Positions 53,792-63,446 are shown, numbered from the stretch's first letter. The stretch: DNA of 64,000 nucleotides from Arthrobacter alpinus (GCF_001294625.1 NZ_CP012677.1:1-64000); one strand, 5' to 3'. Translations and numbers: made by a program. Notes: generated by a model from the sequence alone, not told the origin.

Positions 53792-54727
53792 GTGCAGTTC
53801 TTACGAACGAAGACGACGATGGTCACCTATGCATCAGCTCGAACGTCCCACCGCAAAGACCAGCTTCCGGGCAATTTCAGGCCTGATTCCGAGGCCAACG
53901 GTCCTGTTATCCGTGGCGAGGACGTCATGACTGCCGTGGATGATATTTCCCGGTTTGTTCGCTCACGCCTGGCCCGGGCTGGGTTTCCCAACGAGACGGA
54001 CGACGTACTTCAGGACATACGCATCGCAGTATGGTCTGGAGTGTCGCGGGGACGGTACCAACCGCTGCCCGGCATCCGATTCGGGGCATGGGTCCAGGGC
54101 ATTGCCAATAACGTTTGCACAGCTCACATCGCCAAAGCATCCGCCCATTTCACGGTTCCCCTCTTCACGGAGGAATCCGACGACCACCCAGCCTTCGACC
54201 GGCCACAGGAAGCCGTGCCGGAGCCTGCCGGTGTTGCCGATCGGGATTGGGCGATCAATGTCCTGAAACTGACACGGATGTGCGCCGGCGAAGAAGCCTG
54301 GGGCTCAGCCATGTTCCTTCTCTTGGATGACTATGACGACAGCAGCGGCGTAGCAACCACTGTTGTTGACCGGGCAGACACCCCTGCCTATCGCAGGGCG
54401 CGCAGGGATTTGAAATTCGTGCGCCAAGTGGCCATCACGGTAAGGAACGCACTGGCCGTGGTGGATTCCAACGACGCAAATGAGGCCGTCATGGCTACGA
54501 GCGCCTCGGAGTGCCTACCCACCGAGTTGCATCGCACCATCGCGGCAACGATCGTTGTTCCCAAGTTGAGCGGACCGGAACGTCTCGCCGCACTTCCCGT
54601 CATAGCAGCCAAGACTAACGTCACCCCCCGGTACGTCGCAGTCCAGACCGGACGTGCCAGGGCGCTGTACCTGGCGGCACTGAAGGTCATTCGGATGTCA
54701 CACCCGGCGCAGGCCATGCCAATGTGA
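53792..54727 (+). CDS. Sigma-70 region 2-like protein, putative element-encoded sigma factor
   Basis: 311 residues by the longest frame. Residues about 47-115 resemble sigma region 2: ISRFVRSRLARAGFPNETDDVLQDIRIAVW, then FGAWVQGIANNVCTAHIAK, i.e. the core-binding and -10-recognition helices. The rest is helical (VLKLTRMCAGEEAW, ARRDLKFVRQVAITVRN), and the end (IAAKTNVTPRYVAVQTGRARALYLAALKVI) looks like a region 4-type helix-turn-helix. The start is uncertain: GTG 53792, ATG 53819 or ATG 53927 are all in frame, the last keeping all recognised sequence. It stands just ahead of the conjugation operon and may drive it. Confidence 0.68.
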   Translation: MQFLRTKTTMVTYASARTSHRKDQLPGNFRPDSEANGPVIRGEDVMTAVDDISRFVRSRLARAGFPNETDDVLQDIRIAVWSGVSRGRYQPLPGIRFGAWVQGIANNVCTAHIAKASAHFTVPLFTEESDDHPAFDRPQEAVPEPAGVADRDWAINVLKLTRMCAGEEAWGSAMFLLLDDYDDSSGVATTVVDRADTPAYRRARRDLKFVRQVAITVRNALAVVDSNDANEAVMATSASECLPTELHRTIAATIVVPKLSGPERLAALPVIAAKTNVTPRYVAVQTGRARALYLAALKVIRMSHPAQAMPM

Positions 54728-54924
54728 CGCTGAGGCTACGAACGTCGCTTCGCCCCGCGCCCTTTTGTACCCAGTAATCACGCACCGACCGTGGCAGCTC
54801 GCATCAAGGTCGTTGGGACGCGCACGACGGCGGGGCCTGGCTTGGGACGCCGCCGCAGGTTCTACGCGACTGGATCATATGCCCTGGCCTCCTTTGCTGC
54901 ATGGAGGGGTAAAGGAGGTCTCCA

Positions 54925-55647
54925 ATGCACGGACTATCAGCATGGAAGAGCTACCTGCCCCGTTCCCGGCGGCAGTGGTTTCTGATCGCAATACTGGGAG
55001 TCCTAGCGACCGTGGTCATCGTATTGTTTTTGGCCCCAGGCGTCGGCACGTCCCAACGGGCCACGAGTGTTCCGACATCCCTACCCGTGGCGAGCCAAAT
55101 GGCGACAGATTCAGGTTCTGGAGTCGCAGCGATTACAGCGCCGACTGATGTTACGGTGTCGCCGGGGGAGCCTCAGACCCTCGATTTCCAGAAGTACGCC
55201 GAGGACACTGCCCGTGCGCTGTACACCTGGGATACACGGACCTCAAGCTATACGCAGACATATGCGCATGTGCGCAGTTGGTGGATGGTCCTCTCAGATG
55301 GTTCCAACCCGCTCACCGTGTACACGCAAGAGTTTGAGGAAACTGGGATTAACTCGGCAGCATTCGCGCAACTCTCCGCCTATGGCGCCTACCGGACGGC
55401 CACAGTTGTCCAAACCAGCTGTGACAATGCGCTGGCACAATTTCGGGACCATCCGGCCCCGTGGGCCGGGCTGCATGTCTGCACCATGACGGTCAGCGTA
55501 ACCGACCGCTCCGAGGCAGATCCGCACGCGACTGCTTACCGTGTTCCGGTCAGCGTCATGGTGAACTGCCCGCCGGCGGTAACGGCGCCGGCTAATCGTT
55601 GCGCACTGGCCGGTTTTTACACCTCGGCCAGCAGAATCGTCTACTGA
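54925..55647 (+). CDS. Single-pass membrane protein of the conjugation operon, unknown
   Basis: 240 residues: a short basic cytoplasmic start, one membrane helix (about 18-38, WFLIAILGVLATVVIVLFLAPG), a Ser/Thr-rich spacer, and an extracytoplasmic domain (80-240) with three cysteines (SCDNAL, VCTMTV, NCPPA/RCALAG). The position as first gene of the secretion operon resembles bitopic VirB8/TcpC-type scaffold proteins, but I see no decisive motif. A full AAGGAGG seven bases before ATG 54925 suggests high expression. The stop overlaps the next start (TGATG). Confidence 0.68.
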   Translation: MHGLSAWKSYLPRSRRQWFLIAILGVLATVVIVLFLAPGVGTSQRATSVPTSLPVASQMATDSGSGVAAITAPTDVTVSPGEPQTLDFQKYAEDTARALYTWDTRTSSYTQTYAHVRSWWMVLSDGSNPLTVYTQEFEETGINSAAFAQLSAYGAYRTATVVQTSCDNALAQFRDHPAPWAGLHVCTMTVSVTDRSEADPHATAYRVPVSVMVNCPPAVTAPANRCALAGFYTSASRIVY

Positions 55648-56807
55648 TGCCCACGACAGCCCTGGCCGCGATCGCGAAAGCGCGACTGATCCAGAAAGCA
55701 CTTGCCGCGCTGGTCGTGGTGGTCCCCGTGGGAATGGTCGCCCTGCTCGGCGGGACAAGCATCCTTGTTGCCCAGATCGCTGGTACAAGCTCATCCTGCA
55801 CGTCGGCATCTCAAGAATCGGCGTCCACTGGAACTGCTCTACAACCGGCAACCCCACTGAGCAACGGCGTTGGGAGCATCACGATTCCGGGGCCCGGCGG
55901 CGTACCCCTGGTACTTGACCCTCAGCAGCAAAGTGTCGCCGGAAGCTATATGACGGTGGGCCAGCCCCTGGGTGTGTCGGAGAAGGGGATCCAGATTGCC
56001 ATCATGGTCGCTCTTCAAGAATCCGGGCTGAAGATGCTGGCCAATCCTGCTGTCCCCGAATCGCTGAGCATGCCCCATGACGGTCTGGGCTACGACCATG
56101 ATTCCCTCGGATCAGCCCAACAGCGCCCCAGCGCAGGGTGGGGGAGCGTCCAAGAACTCATGACTCCCGCCTACGATGCCCAAGCTTTCTTTGGCGGTCC
56201 GCGGGGACCCAACCACGGCTCCCCTCCTGGTCTTCTGGACATCCCGGGCTGGACGTCCATGGGTCTGGGACAGGCGGCCCAGGCTGTGCAGGTGTCCGCG
56301 TTCCCGGAGCTCTACGAACGTTGGGCGCCCACGGCTCTGGCCATCATGGCGTCCGTCAATGGGACGAACGTCCCGCAAACTTGCCTACAAGCGGCGCCTG
56401 CAGACGCACCGTCCTCACCGCTAGTCCCGGCCAACCTGAGCGGGATACGGCAAGCCATTCTCCGGTATGCCCAGGAAGGTGTGGGTGGCAGTTATGTGTG
56501 GGGCGGAATGTCGTTCAAGGCGTGGGATTGTTCCGGTTACGTGCAATGGATCTATGCCCAGGTAGGGATTGCGTTGCCTCGGACGGAGCAGTGGCTGGCT
56601 GGGCACCCCACTTCCGCGCCGCAGCCGGGAGATCTGGTGGTTCAGAATCCGGATGGGCCAAACCATTGGGGTCATGTCGGTATTTACGCGGGGGCAGGGA
56701 TGATGTACAGCGCTTTGAATCCCACGGTGGGCACACTGCTCCATCCCGTGGGCTGGAATCCCGGAACACAGTACTTCACCCTTCTCGAACCCGCACCCGC
56801 CGCCTAA
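55647..56807 (+). CDS. NlpC/P60 cell-wall hydrolase of the conjugation machinery
   Basis: 386 residues. An N-terminal membrane anchor (ALAALVVVVPVGMVALLGG, about 19-37) is followed by a helical domain (IQIAIMVALQESGLKM... about 110-230) resembling transglycosylase-like modules of such proteins. The C-terminal NlpC/P60 peptidase (about 262-370) has catalytic Cys295 in AWDCSGYVQWIYAQVG and the His in NHWGHVGIYAG (His340/His343). It probably opens peptidoglycan for the transfer channel, as VirB1/TcpG-type proteins do. ATG 55647 overlaps the previous stop, indicating coupled translation. Confidence 0.87.
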   Translation: MPTTALAAIAKARLIQKALAALVVVVPVGMVALLGGTSILVAQIAGTSSSCTSASQESASTGTALQPATPLSNGVGSITIPGPGGVPLVLDPQQQSVAGSYMTVGQPLGVSEKGIQIAIMVALQESGLKMLANPAVPESLSMPHDGLGYDHDSLGSAQQRPSAGWGSVQELMTPAYDAQAFFGGPRGPNHGSPPGLLDIPGWTSMGLGQAAQAVQVSAFPELYERWAPTALAIMASVNGTNVPQTCLQAAPADAPSSPLVPANLSGIRQAILRYAQEGVGGSYVWGGMSFKAWDCSGYVQWIYAQVGIALPRTEQWLAGHPTSAPQPGDLVVQNPDGPNHWGHVGIYAGAGMMYSALNPTVGTLLHPVGWNPGTQYFTLLEPAPAA

Positions 56808-56910
56808 AGTTCGACGGCGAACGCAAGTCATGCAGGTCGGGGCCAGATGGCTCATGGAAGTGGAGAAGCAAACGCAAGGTCTGCGTCTAACATCCGGATG
56901 GAGTAGTGTC

Positions 56911-57198
56911 ATGAATTTCGCGCCAGTGGACCCCGGAATCGTCCCCAATAGCAGCTTTCCCTTCTTGGACTCCCTCAAGCAGATTGGTGGAGGAATCTTG
57001 GTCGGCGCCTTTATTGTCATCGCCATTGTGGCGATCATTGGGGCCGCCATGCTTTTGGCGGGAAAACTTAGCCAATCCTCGAGGCTGGCCTCTGGCGGCG
57101 GGATGATCTTGCTGTGGACCGGTCCCATCGCGGCGATCCTTGGTGGGATCAACGGCTACATCCTGTGGTCTCAGACCGCCTTCCACCTCGGGTTCTGA
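56911..57198 (+). CDS. Small two-helix membrane protein (possible VirB2/TrbC-like)
   Basis: 95 residues with two membrane helices: ILVGAFIVIAIVAIIGAAMLLAG (about 29-51) and GGGMILLWTGPIAAILGGINGYILW (60-84). Size, topology and position between the hydrolase and the VirB6-like gene fit a pilin-like or TcpD-like channel component. ATG 56911 has GGAG within ten bases; an open frame extends further upstream without support. The VirB6-like gene begins nine bases on. Confidence 0.65.
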   Translation: MNFAPVDPGIVPNSSFPFLDSLKQIGGGILVGAFIVIAIVAIIGAAMLLAGKLSQSSRLASGGGMILLWTGPIAAILGGINGYILWSQTAFHLGF

Positions 57199-57207
57199 GC
57201 GTTCGTC

Positions 57208-58719
57208 ATGCCACCGCTGGAATGTACCTTCGGAGGATGGTGGCCCCTGGGCTGCGGGGTTGTGTCCGCAGTCAAGGACACCGTCACATCAAGTATTAGC
57301 GGATTCTTTGCCGGCATTTTGGAGAGCATCGCCTCTTGGTTATGGTCCTTCATTTCCGGGGCGTTCGGTGTCTCCGATGTTGATGACTCCCAATGGACGG
57401 CGGTCCAAGGGCTGACGAGCTGGTGGGTCGTTGTCATGATGACACCGTTGGTTGCCGTCATGATCCTGCAACTGGTCGCGGGCCTCATCTCACAACAACC
57501 ACGCCGGATCTGGCGGGCACTGATCGGCGGTTTTGTTGCCGTGCCCGTCGTCGGCGGGGCCGTGTATCTCATGCAGGCCCTGACCCATGTCAGCGACAGC
57601 GCCTCAACGGCCCTATTGAACACCATGGGTCCAGACCCGTACGTGGTCTTCATGCGACTCTTTGGCTTCCAACGAGGGCCAACCGGGTCCGGTCAGGCAT
57701 GGATTGTCAGCCCGATCGGTGGGCAAGCCTCGACAGGGGACCAAATCACCGGCACCATCGTCATCACCGTCTTGGCAACCCTCATTGTCTGGGTGTTGGC
57801 GTTCATCCTGATGTGTTCGATGATCTTCCGTTCCTTCGCCCTGATCGTGCTGGCAGCGGTTGCCCCGGTGGCCCTGATGCTGATGCCATGGGAGAAGACC
57901 AAGTCTTGGGCTGGGCGGTGGTGTGAGATCGTCGTTGCCCTGCTGCTCGCGAAACCACTGGCAGCGACTGTTCTGGCCGTGGCCGTCAAGCTATACGCCA
58001 ATTCCACCTCCTTTGCTGGGATGGCGGCCGGCGCTGTGGGCATGACCCTCGCCTGCGCAGCACCGCTGATGGCTCTGAAACTAGTCGGATTCGCTGGCGG
58101 GGAACTGGCGGCAGCAGCCCAAACAGCAGGTGGAGGCCATATCGCCCATACGGGGGCCAACTTTGCCGGACGTCAGCTGGGGCAGCAGCTCCGTGGCCAC
58201 CACATGCTCACCTCCGGAAGCATGAAAAGCCCGAAAGTGGTGCAGTCGAGCGAGAAACCAGAGACGGCTCACGTGAAGGATTCTGCTGATTCCGGTGCGG
58301 CATCCTCGCCAGAGAAGCCCAAGATTCAACAACGCCCGTGGGCGGCGGCGAAACCCGAGTCTCCTGCGCCGCAGGATCCTACCCGTCAGGCTCCGGCCGC
58401 ACGGCCTCCTACCGCGGAGGCTCCTACTGCGTCGGGTCCAGACCCGGCATCGGCAACCCCGGCCTCGGGTCGACCCCAGTATTCTGGACAGCCCCGCGCG
58501 CCTCAGTCACCGCCGACGGGGAACCCTGCCTCGGCAGGGAAGAACGCGCCGGCATCACCACAGCAGGCCAGCCCCAGCGTGCCGCGACCAGGAGTAAGCC
58601 CATCGAGTCCTGGCGCCCCACGCCCTAACCCATCATCTGGGCCAAAGCCGCAGCCACCGATATTCCGGACCGACAACCCACCCATCAGACCGCCCCACAC
58701 TGGAGGACATCATGAGTGA
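57208..58719 (+). CDS. VirB6/TrbL-like conjugal transfer membrane protein
   Basis: 503 residues. The first ~310 contain six or more membrane helices (WWVVVMMTPLVAVMILQLVAGLI, GGFVAVPVVGGAVYLMQAL, IVITVLATLIVWVLAFILMCSM, SFALIVLAAVAPVALMLMPW, IVVALLLAKPLAATVLAVAVKLY, GMAAGAVGMTLACAAPLMALKLVG), the TrbL/VirB6 layout. FRSFALIVLAAVAPVA is typical of actinobacterial homologues. The last ~190 residues are a cytoplasmic Pro/Ala/Ser-rich disordered tail. The 3' end overlaps the next gene by eight bases. Confidence 0.82.
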   Translation: MPPLECTFGGWWPLGCGVVSAVKDTVTSSISGFFAGILESIASWLWSFISGAFGVSDVDDSQWTAVQGLTSWWVVVMMTPLVAVMILQLVAGLISQQPRRIWRALIGGFVAVPVVGGAVYLMQALTHVSDSASTALLNTMGPDPYVVFMRLFGFQRGPTGSGQAWIVSPIGGQASTGDQITGTIVITVLATLIVWVLAFILMCSMIFRSFALIVLAAVAPVALMLMPWEKTKSWAGRWCEIVVALLLAKPLAATVLAVAVKLYANSTSFAGMAAGAVGMTLACAAPLMALKLVGFAGGELAAAAQTAGGGHIAHTGANFAGRQLGQQLRGHHMLTSGSMKSPKVVQSSEKPETAHVKDSADSGAASSPEKPKIQQRPWAAAKPESPAPQDPTRQAPAARPPTAEAPTASGPDPASATPASGRPQYSGQPRAPQSPPTGNPASAGKNAPASPQQASPSVPRPGVSPSSPGAPRPNPSSGPKPQPPIFRTDNPPIRPPHTGGHHE

Positions 58720-60184
58720 GGACAGCAACGCCCTGCAACCGGTGAGTTTTCCGAGGCATGAACGCCGCGGCGTCATCGTGGGGTTGCAGTGGTACCAACT
58801 TGGCCTCGCCGGGGGCGGTGTCCTCATTGCAGGAGTGTCCTCGGCCATCGGCGGGCCAGCTGGCTTCCTTGGATCCAGCCCGGCCTGGATCTTCCTGCTA
58901 CTCTTTGGCGTCCTGCAATATGCGAGAACCCCATATCCACTCTGGGCGCTGGCTGGGACCCGGTTTCTGCTGCGGAAGCTGACCGGGCAGACTTCCTACT
59001 TCCTGCCTACCGAGGACCCTGTCCCAGTCGGTACCTTGGTTCTTCCCGGCGGGCTCGCGTCCTTGGCCATCCACCGCACTGTCATGGGTGAATGCTTCAT
59101 TGTGGATACCCAGTCCCACGAGGCCTTCGTAGTCCTGCGCTGTAGGGCCGGCGCTTTTGCCCTGCTGGATGATGACGACAAGGCTTACGCCGTCCAGGGC
59201 TGGTCCCGGGTACAGGCCTCCCTGGCCAAGCGGCCCGTCGTAGCCAGGATTGCCGTCCAGGACCACACGGTCCAGTTTCCAGCCACGGCCCTCCAAGACT
59301 ATTACGACCAGCAAGTGACCTCCCGTGGCGGAGAAACCCCCGCCACCGGCTGGGGCGACAGCTCCTACAAGGACCTTATCGCCGCGGCAGGGACGGCATC
59401 GAGCCACGACATTCTCCTGACACTGGTGTTGAACACCGCCAAGGCCCGACGCCGGATCCATGACGCCGGCGGCGGAGCCATCGGACTGGAGCACACCCTG
59501 CGCTCAGAAATCCATGCCCTGCGCACCGGGCTCAAAACCCACGGGGTGATCGTGGAGGAATGGCTGGGAGATAGGAGCTTCGCCGCGGTCCTGCGAGGAG
59601 CGTTTGACCCTGAATCGGTCATGCGTATCGCCCAACGGACCGGGGACTTTAAGGGCGTGGACCCGAGCCAAGGCGGCCCTATGGCTTTGGAAGAACACTG
59701 GTCCTACATTCGCACCGACAGCGGCTTCCATCAAACCTTCTGGATCGCGGAATGGCCCCGCCAAAAAGTCTTCCCAGGATTCCTGCACCCGCTGGTCTAC
59801 GTCGGCGGCTTCCGGCACACCGTCACCCAGGTCATCAAGGCCATCCCCACCGACCAGGCACTCAAGGACATCCGCTCGGCCCAGGAAGCACATGAGACCA
59901 GGCGGCGGATCAACGCAAAGTTTGACCGTCCCAGCACACGCGAACAACGGGCTGAGGAAGAAGAAGTCCAACAGCGCGAGGAAGAGATCGTCGCCGGCCA
60001 CGGTGACGTCCGCCCCGCCGCGTACATCACCATCACCGGGAACTCTCTGGAAGAACTCTCCAGCCACCGACAGGAACTCGAATCAGCGGCCGCCAGCGCC
60101 TTTGTCGATCTGCGGCTGCTCGTGGGAGAGCAATGGCCGGCCTTCATCGCCGGGGGACTGCCCTTGGGAGGGGGACTGAAATGA
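58712..60184 (+). CDS. SCO6880-family conjugation protein (VirB3-like plus VirB4 N-terminal domain)
   Basis: 490 residues. Two N-terminal membrane helices (GLAGGGVLIAGVSSAIGGPAG and AWIFLLLFGVLQYA) give a PrgI/VirB3-like hairpin. A VirB4 N-terminal-like domain follows (AFVVLRCRAGAFALLDDDDKAYAVQGW, TLVLNTAKARRRI, FHQTFWIAEWPRQKVFPGFLHPL, VTQVIKAIPTDQAL). There is no Walker motif. The ATPase is a separate gene whose ATG overlaps this stop (ATGA), so a VirB3-VirB4 polypeptide appears split in two. ATG at 58712. Confidence 0.85.
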   Translation: MSEDSNALQPVSFPRHERRGVIVGLQWYQLGLAGGGVLIAGVSSAIGGPAGFLGSSPAWIFLLLFGVLQYARTPYPLWALAGTRFLLRKLTGQTSYFLPTEDPVPVGTLVLPGGLASLAIHRTVMGECFIVDTQSHEAFVVLRCRAGAFALLDDDDKAYAVQGWSRVQASLAKRPVVARIAVQDHTVQFPATALQDYYDQQVTSRGGETPATGWGDSSYKDLIAAAGTASSHDILLTLVLNTAKARRRIHDAGGGAIGLEHTLRSEIHALRTGLKTHGVIVEEWLGDRSFAAVLRGAFDPESVMRIAQRTGDFKGVDPSQGGPMALEEHWSYIRTDSGFHQTFWIAEWPRQKVFPGFLHPLVYVGGFRHTVTQVIKAIPTDQALKDIRSAQEAHETRRRINAKFDRPSTREQRAEEEEVQQREEEIVAGHGDVRPAAYITITGNSLEELSSHRQELESAAASAFVDLRLLVGEQWPAFIAGGLPLGGGLK

Positions 60185-61638
60185 AAACCACCCAGCAGGC
60201 TGTCGCCTTCATTCCAAGCCAAGAGTCCCGCAGCGCTAGGCGAGAACGCCGAGGGCTGCAGGGCCAAGTCGTCGCCGGCGGACAGGAACCCTTCTGGAAG
60301 AAGATGGGACTGTTGGCCGGCGACGAGGAAGGACCCGCCACCACGAACCCGCAGCCATACGGTTCGCATTCGCTTAAAGGCCCGCACCGGCTGCACCCGG
60401 CCCCTCACCGTGCCTCCACAATGACCTTCGCCGCAGCGTATCCCTTCATCACCGAATCCGGGCTCGGCCACGAAGGCACCTACATCGGCAGCGATGTTTT
60501 CGGCTCCGGCGCCTTTACCTACGATCCCTGGGTCCTGTACGAGAAGGGCGTCATCAGCGGCCCCTCCATCGTGATCATTGGCACCGTGGGCACCGGCAAA
60601 TCCATGTGCGCGAAGTCCCTCGTAGCCCGATCCATCACGCTGGGCCGCAAAGCCGCCGTCGCCTCCGATCCCAAAGGCGAATGGGTCCCCGTGGCGAACG
60701 CTGTGGGCGGCAAGGTCATATCCGTGGGCCCTGGCCGGTCTACCCGGGTCAACCCCCTGGACGCAGGTCCGCGCTCCCGGGATCTCTCGAACGCACAATG
60801 GCAGGCCGTGGTCCGGCAACGACGCCGGCAACTGCTGGTCGCCCTCGTATCCCTCATGAGACAGGGCGTTCCGATGCATCCGGTCGAACACACCGCCCTA
60901 GACATGGCGCTGACCGAGGCGGTAGCCGCCAACGAGACACCCACACTACCCATGGTGCTGGGATACCTGCTCAACCCCTCGAAGGAGACCCGGCAATTGG
61001 TGGGCCCTGATGGTGGCCGGGCGGTCGCCCATTCCCTGAGGCGCACCGTGTCCGGGGACCTGGAGGGCATGTTTGATGCACCCTCCACGGTCTCCTTTGA
61101 CGCCGATGCGCCCATGATGGTCATGGACACCTCGGCCCTGATCGGCGCCTCGGAACAAGCACTGTCTCTGGCTGCCGCCTGCGGGGCCACCTGGTTGGAA
61201 GCGGCCATCACCAACCCTGATGGCGGCAAACGCATCGTGGTCTACGACGAGGGCTGGCGCATGCTGGCCGACCCCTACATGCTGGTCAAAATGAGCGAAC
61301 AATGGCGCCTGGCCCGCACCTACGGCATCGCGAACCTGTTGATCATGCACAAGGTCGCAGATCTGAATGAGATTGGCGACAGCGCCAGCGGCCACCGCCA
61401 AAAAGCTCTGGGCCTGCTCACCGAGGCGGACACACGAATCATTTTTCGCCAAAAGCACGACTCCATGCGCCTGACTAAAGAGGCGCTCGGACTCACCGAG
61501 GCCGAATGCGGCCAGGTGGAGGAACTACCAAAGGGCGTCGGGCTGTGGAAGGTCGGCAACCGTTCCTTCGTCGTCGCCAACCAGGTCACCAGCGACGAAC
61601 TCAAGGTCTTCAGCACCGATCACAGGATGCTGCCATGA
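60181..61638 (+). CDS. VirB4/TraC-like conjugation ATPase
   Basis: 485-residue cytoplasmic ATPase powering the secretion channel. After a basic N-terminal region, the RecA-like domain begins near HEGTYIGSDVFGSGAFTYDPW. Walker A is GTVGTGKSM with Lys140, SDPKGEWVP is the following conserved strand, and Walker B is IVVYDEGWRML with Asp356-Glu357. YGIANLLIMHKVADLNE and ADTRIIFRQ are typical of VirB4 C-terminal domains. ATG 60181 overlaps the upstream stop (ATGA); its own TGA overlaps the VirD4 start in the same way. Confidence 0.9.
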   Translation: MKTTQQAVAFIPSQESRSARRERRGLQGQVVAGGQEPFWKKMGLLAGDEEGPATTNPQPYGSHSLKGPHRLHPAPHRASTMTFAAAYPFITESGLGHEGTYIGSDVFGSGAFTYDPWVLYEKGVISGPSIVIIGTVGTGKSMCAKSLVARSITLGRKAAVASDPKGEWVPVANAVGGKVISVGPGRSTRVNPLDAGPRSRDLSNAQWQAVVRQRRRQLLVALVSLMRQGVPMHPVEHTALDMALTEAVAANETPTLPMVLGYLLNPSKETRQLVGPDGGRAVAHSLRRTVSGDLEGMFDAPSTVSFDADAPMMVMDTSALIGASEQALSLAAACGATWLEAAITNPDGGKRIVVYDEGWRMLADPYMLVKMSEQWRLARTYGIANLLIMHKVADLNEIGDSASGHRQKALGLLTEADTRIIFRQKHDSMRLTKEALGLTEAECGQVEELPKGVGLWKVGNRSFVVANQVTSDELKVFSTDHRMLP

Positions 61639-63446
61639 GCATCGTGCACGCAGACTCCACACCCCTCATCACTGTCGGCCTGCTGTGCGCAGCAGGGTAT
61701 GTCGGATTCAGCGCCCTCACCGCGGCCGCCGCGAACATGGCTTCGCAGTGGAAGTGTGGGCAGGGGTTGAACGGCCCAGCGAGTCCGGTGGCCGCCGTCG
61801 GACTTTTTACCGGAAACTTTTCCGCCATTGGACAGCCGCCGCAGGGTTGTGAGGTGGGCGTCGGCGCCGTCTGGGCCCTGCTCGGCCCGGTGCTGGTCCT
61901 GCTGCTGGTGGCGGTGGTTGCGGCATGGCTGATGTGGCGCAGCTGGCGCCAATCCGGGGCATGGCTACGGCAAGACATCCTCGGCCGGGACGGCATGGCC
62001 CAGCGCGCCGAATTGGTGCGTGAGTTCGGCAGGCGGGCCGCCCTCAAACGAGGCAGGATCACCCGCCCCGGACTCAAACACCCACACCTATCTGACGTGT
62101 CCTGGACCCTTGGTACATCGCGTGGCACAAAGGTTCACGTCTCGACCGAGGAATCCATGGTCATCCAAGGAGCCCCACGCTCCGGGAAAGGACTCTTTGT
62201 CGTCATCAATGCCATCTTGGATGCACCAGGAGCGGTGGTGACCACCTCCACCCGTGCCGACAACCTTGCCGTCACCATGAAAGCCAGGGCCACCGAAGGG
62301 CGCCCCGTAACGGTCTTTGACCCACAAGGCATGTCAGGACTGACGTCCACGCTACGGTGGTCCCCGGTGCGTGGCTGTGAGGACCCGGACGTGGCCGTCC
62401 GGCGGGCCCTGGTCATTTCAGCGGATTCGAAAATGAGCGGCGAAAACGCCGCATGGCAGAAGCGGGCACAAATCGTACTGCAATGCCTGCTCCACGCAGC
62501 GGCTCTCTCGGGGGAGGGCATCCAGGCCTTCCGGCGCTGGTCATCAAACCCCACACTGGCCACCGAGGCCCTGGACATCCTGCACGGGCCACGGGCAGCC
62601 CTGGGTTGGCATTCAGACCTGATGGGCATCCTCGAAGACGACCCCCGAAACACCTCAAACTCATGGATCGGCGTCTCCGCCGCCGTCGCACCCCTATCCT
62701 CACCCAGAGTCCTCGCAGCCCTTGACCCGGCGAACCGGGAGGACGAATTTGATCCCAAGGCCTTCATCCGTGACCGCGGGACCCTGTACCTGATCGGCAC
62801 CAAGTCCGGGGCAGCAGCGGCGGGACCATACCTCTCAGCGCTCATTGATGACATCGACGCCGCGGCCAGGGACATGGCCTTCACAGCCCCGGGCGGCAGG
62901 CTGGATCCGCCCCTGTCCCTGATCCTGGATGAAATCGCAAACCTCTCGCCCTGGCCCGGGCTGCCGATCGTGCTCTCCGATGGCGGCGGCATCGGGATCT
63001 CCACCATGGTCGTGCTCCAATCCCTGTCCCAGGCACGCTCAGGCTGGTCCATCGAGGAAGCCTCCACCATTTGGGAATCGGCCATCATCAAGGTCATTTT
63101 CGGTGGTGGTTCGGACGAGCGGGACTTGCGCGACCTAGCGTCCTTGTTGGGGGAGCGGCGCCATACCTACAGGACCCACTCGTGGTCATCCCAAGGCAGG
63201 CAGGAAGGCGAACAGATCCGGGACCTGCCCGTCATTGCCTTGCACGAAATCCGGCGCCTGCCCGCCGGGACTGCCCTGATGCTGGGCCGGCGCACCCGAC
63301 CCATCCTGCTGGACCTGCGCGGCTGGCACCAACGCCCCGACGCAGCCGCACTGGGCCGCTCCAAGATCGAAGCCGAGGACGCCCTCGCCCAAGGCCACAT
63401 CCACCAACAAGACCTGGAACAGGAGATCCGTGATGAACCTATTTGA
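61635..63446 (+). CDS. VirD4/TraG-type coupling protein
   Basis: 603-residue membrane ATPase that delivers the relaxosome to the channel. Two N-terminal membrane segments (ITVGLLCAAGYVGFSALTAAAA and VWALLGPVLVLLLVAVVAAWLMW) precede the motor domain. Walker A IQGAPRSGKGLFVV carries Lys185, and Walker B SLILDEIANLSPW has Asp432-Glu433. FLVVTTSTRADN-like and VVLQSLSQARSGWS motifs are typical of the family. Translationally coupled to the VirB4 gene (ATGA); the end overlaps the DUF4913 gene by 14 bases. Confidence 0.92.
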   Translation: MSIVHADSTPLITVGLLCAAGYVGFSALTAAAANMASQWKCGQGLNGPASPVAAVGLFTGNFSAIGQPPQGCEVGVGAVWALLGPVLVLLLVAVVAAWLMWRSWRQSGAWLRQDILGRDGMAQRAELVREFGRRAALKRGRITRPGLKHPHLSDVSWTLGTSRGTKVHVSTEESMVIQGAPRSGKGLFVVINAILDAPGAVVTTSTRADNLAVTMKARATEGRPVTVFDPQGMSGLTSTLRWSPVRGCEDPDVAVRRALVISADSKMSGENAAWQKRAQIVLQCLLHAAALSGEGIQAFRRWSSNPTLATEALDILHGPRAALGWHSDLMGILEDDPRNTSNSWIGVSAAVAPLSSPRVLAALDPANREDEFDPKAFIRDRGTLYLIGTKSGAAAAGPYLSALIDDIDAAARDMAFTAPGGRLDPPLSLILDEIANLSPWPGLPIVLSDGGGIGISTMVVLQSLSQARSGWSIEEASTIWESAIIKVIFGGGSDERDLRDLASLLGERRHTYRTHSWSSQGRQEGEQIRDLPVIALHEIRRLPAGTALMLGRRTRPILLDLRGWHQRPDAAALGRSKIEAEDALAQGHIHQQDLEQEIRDEPI

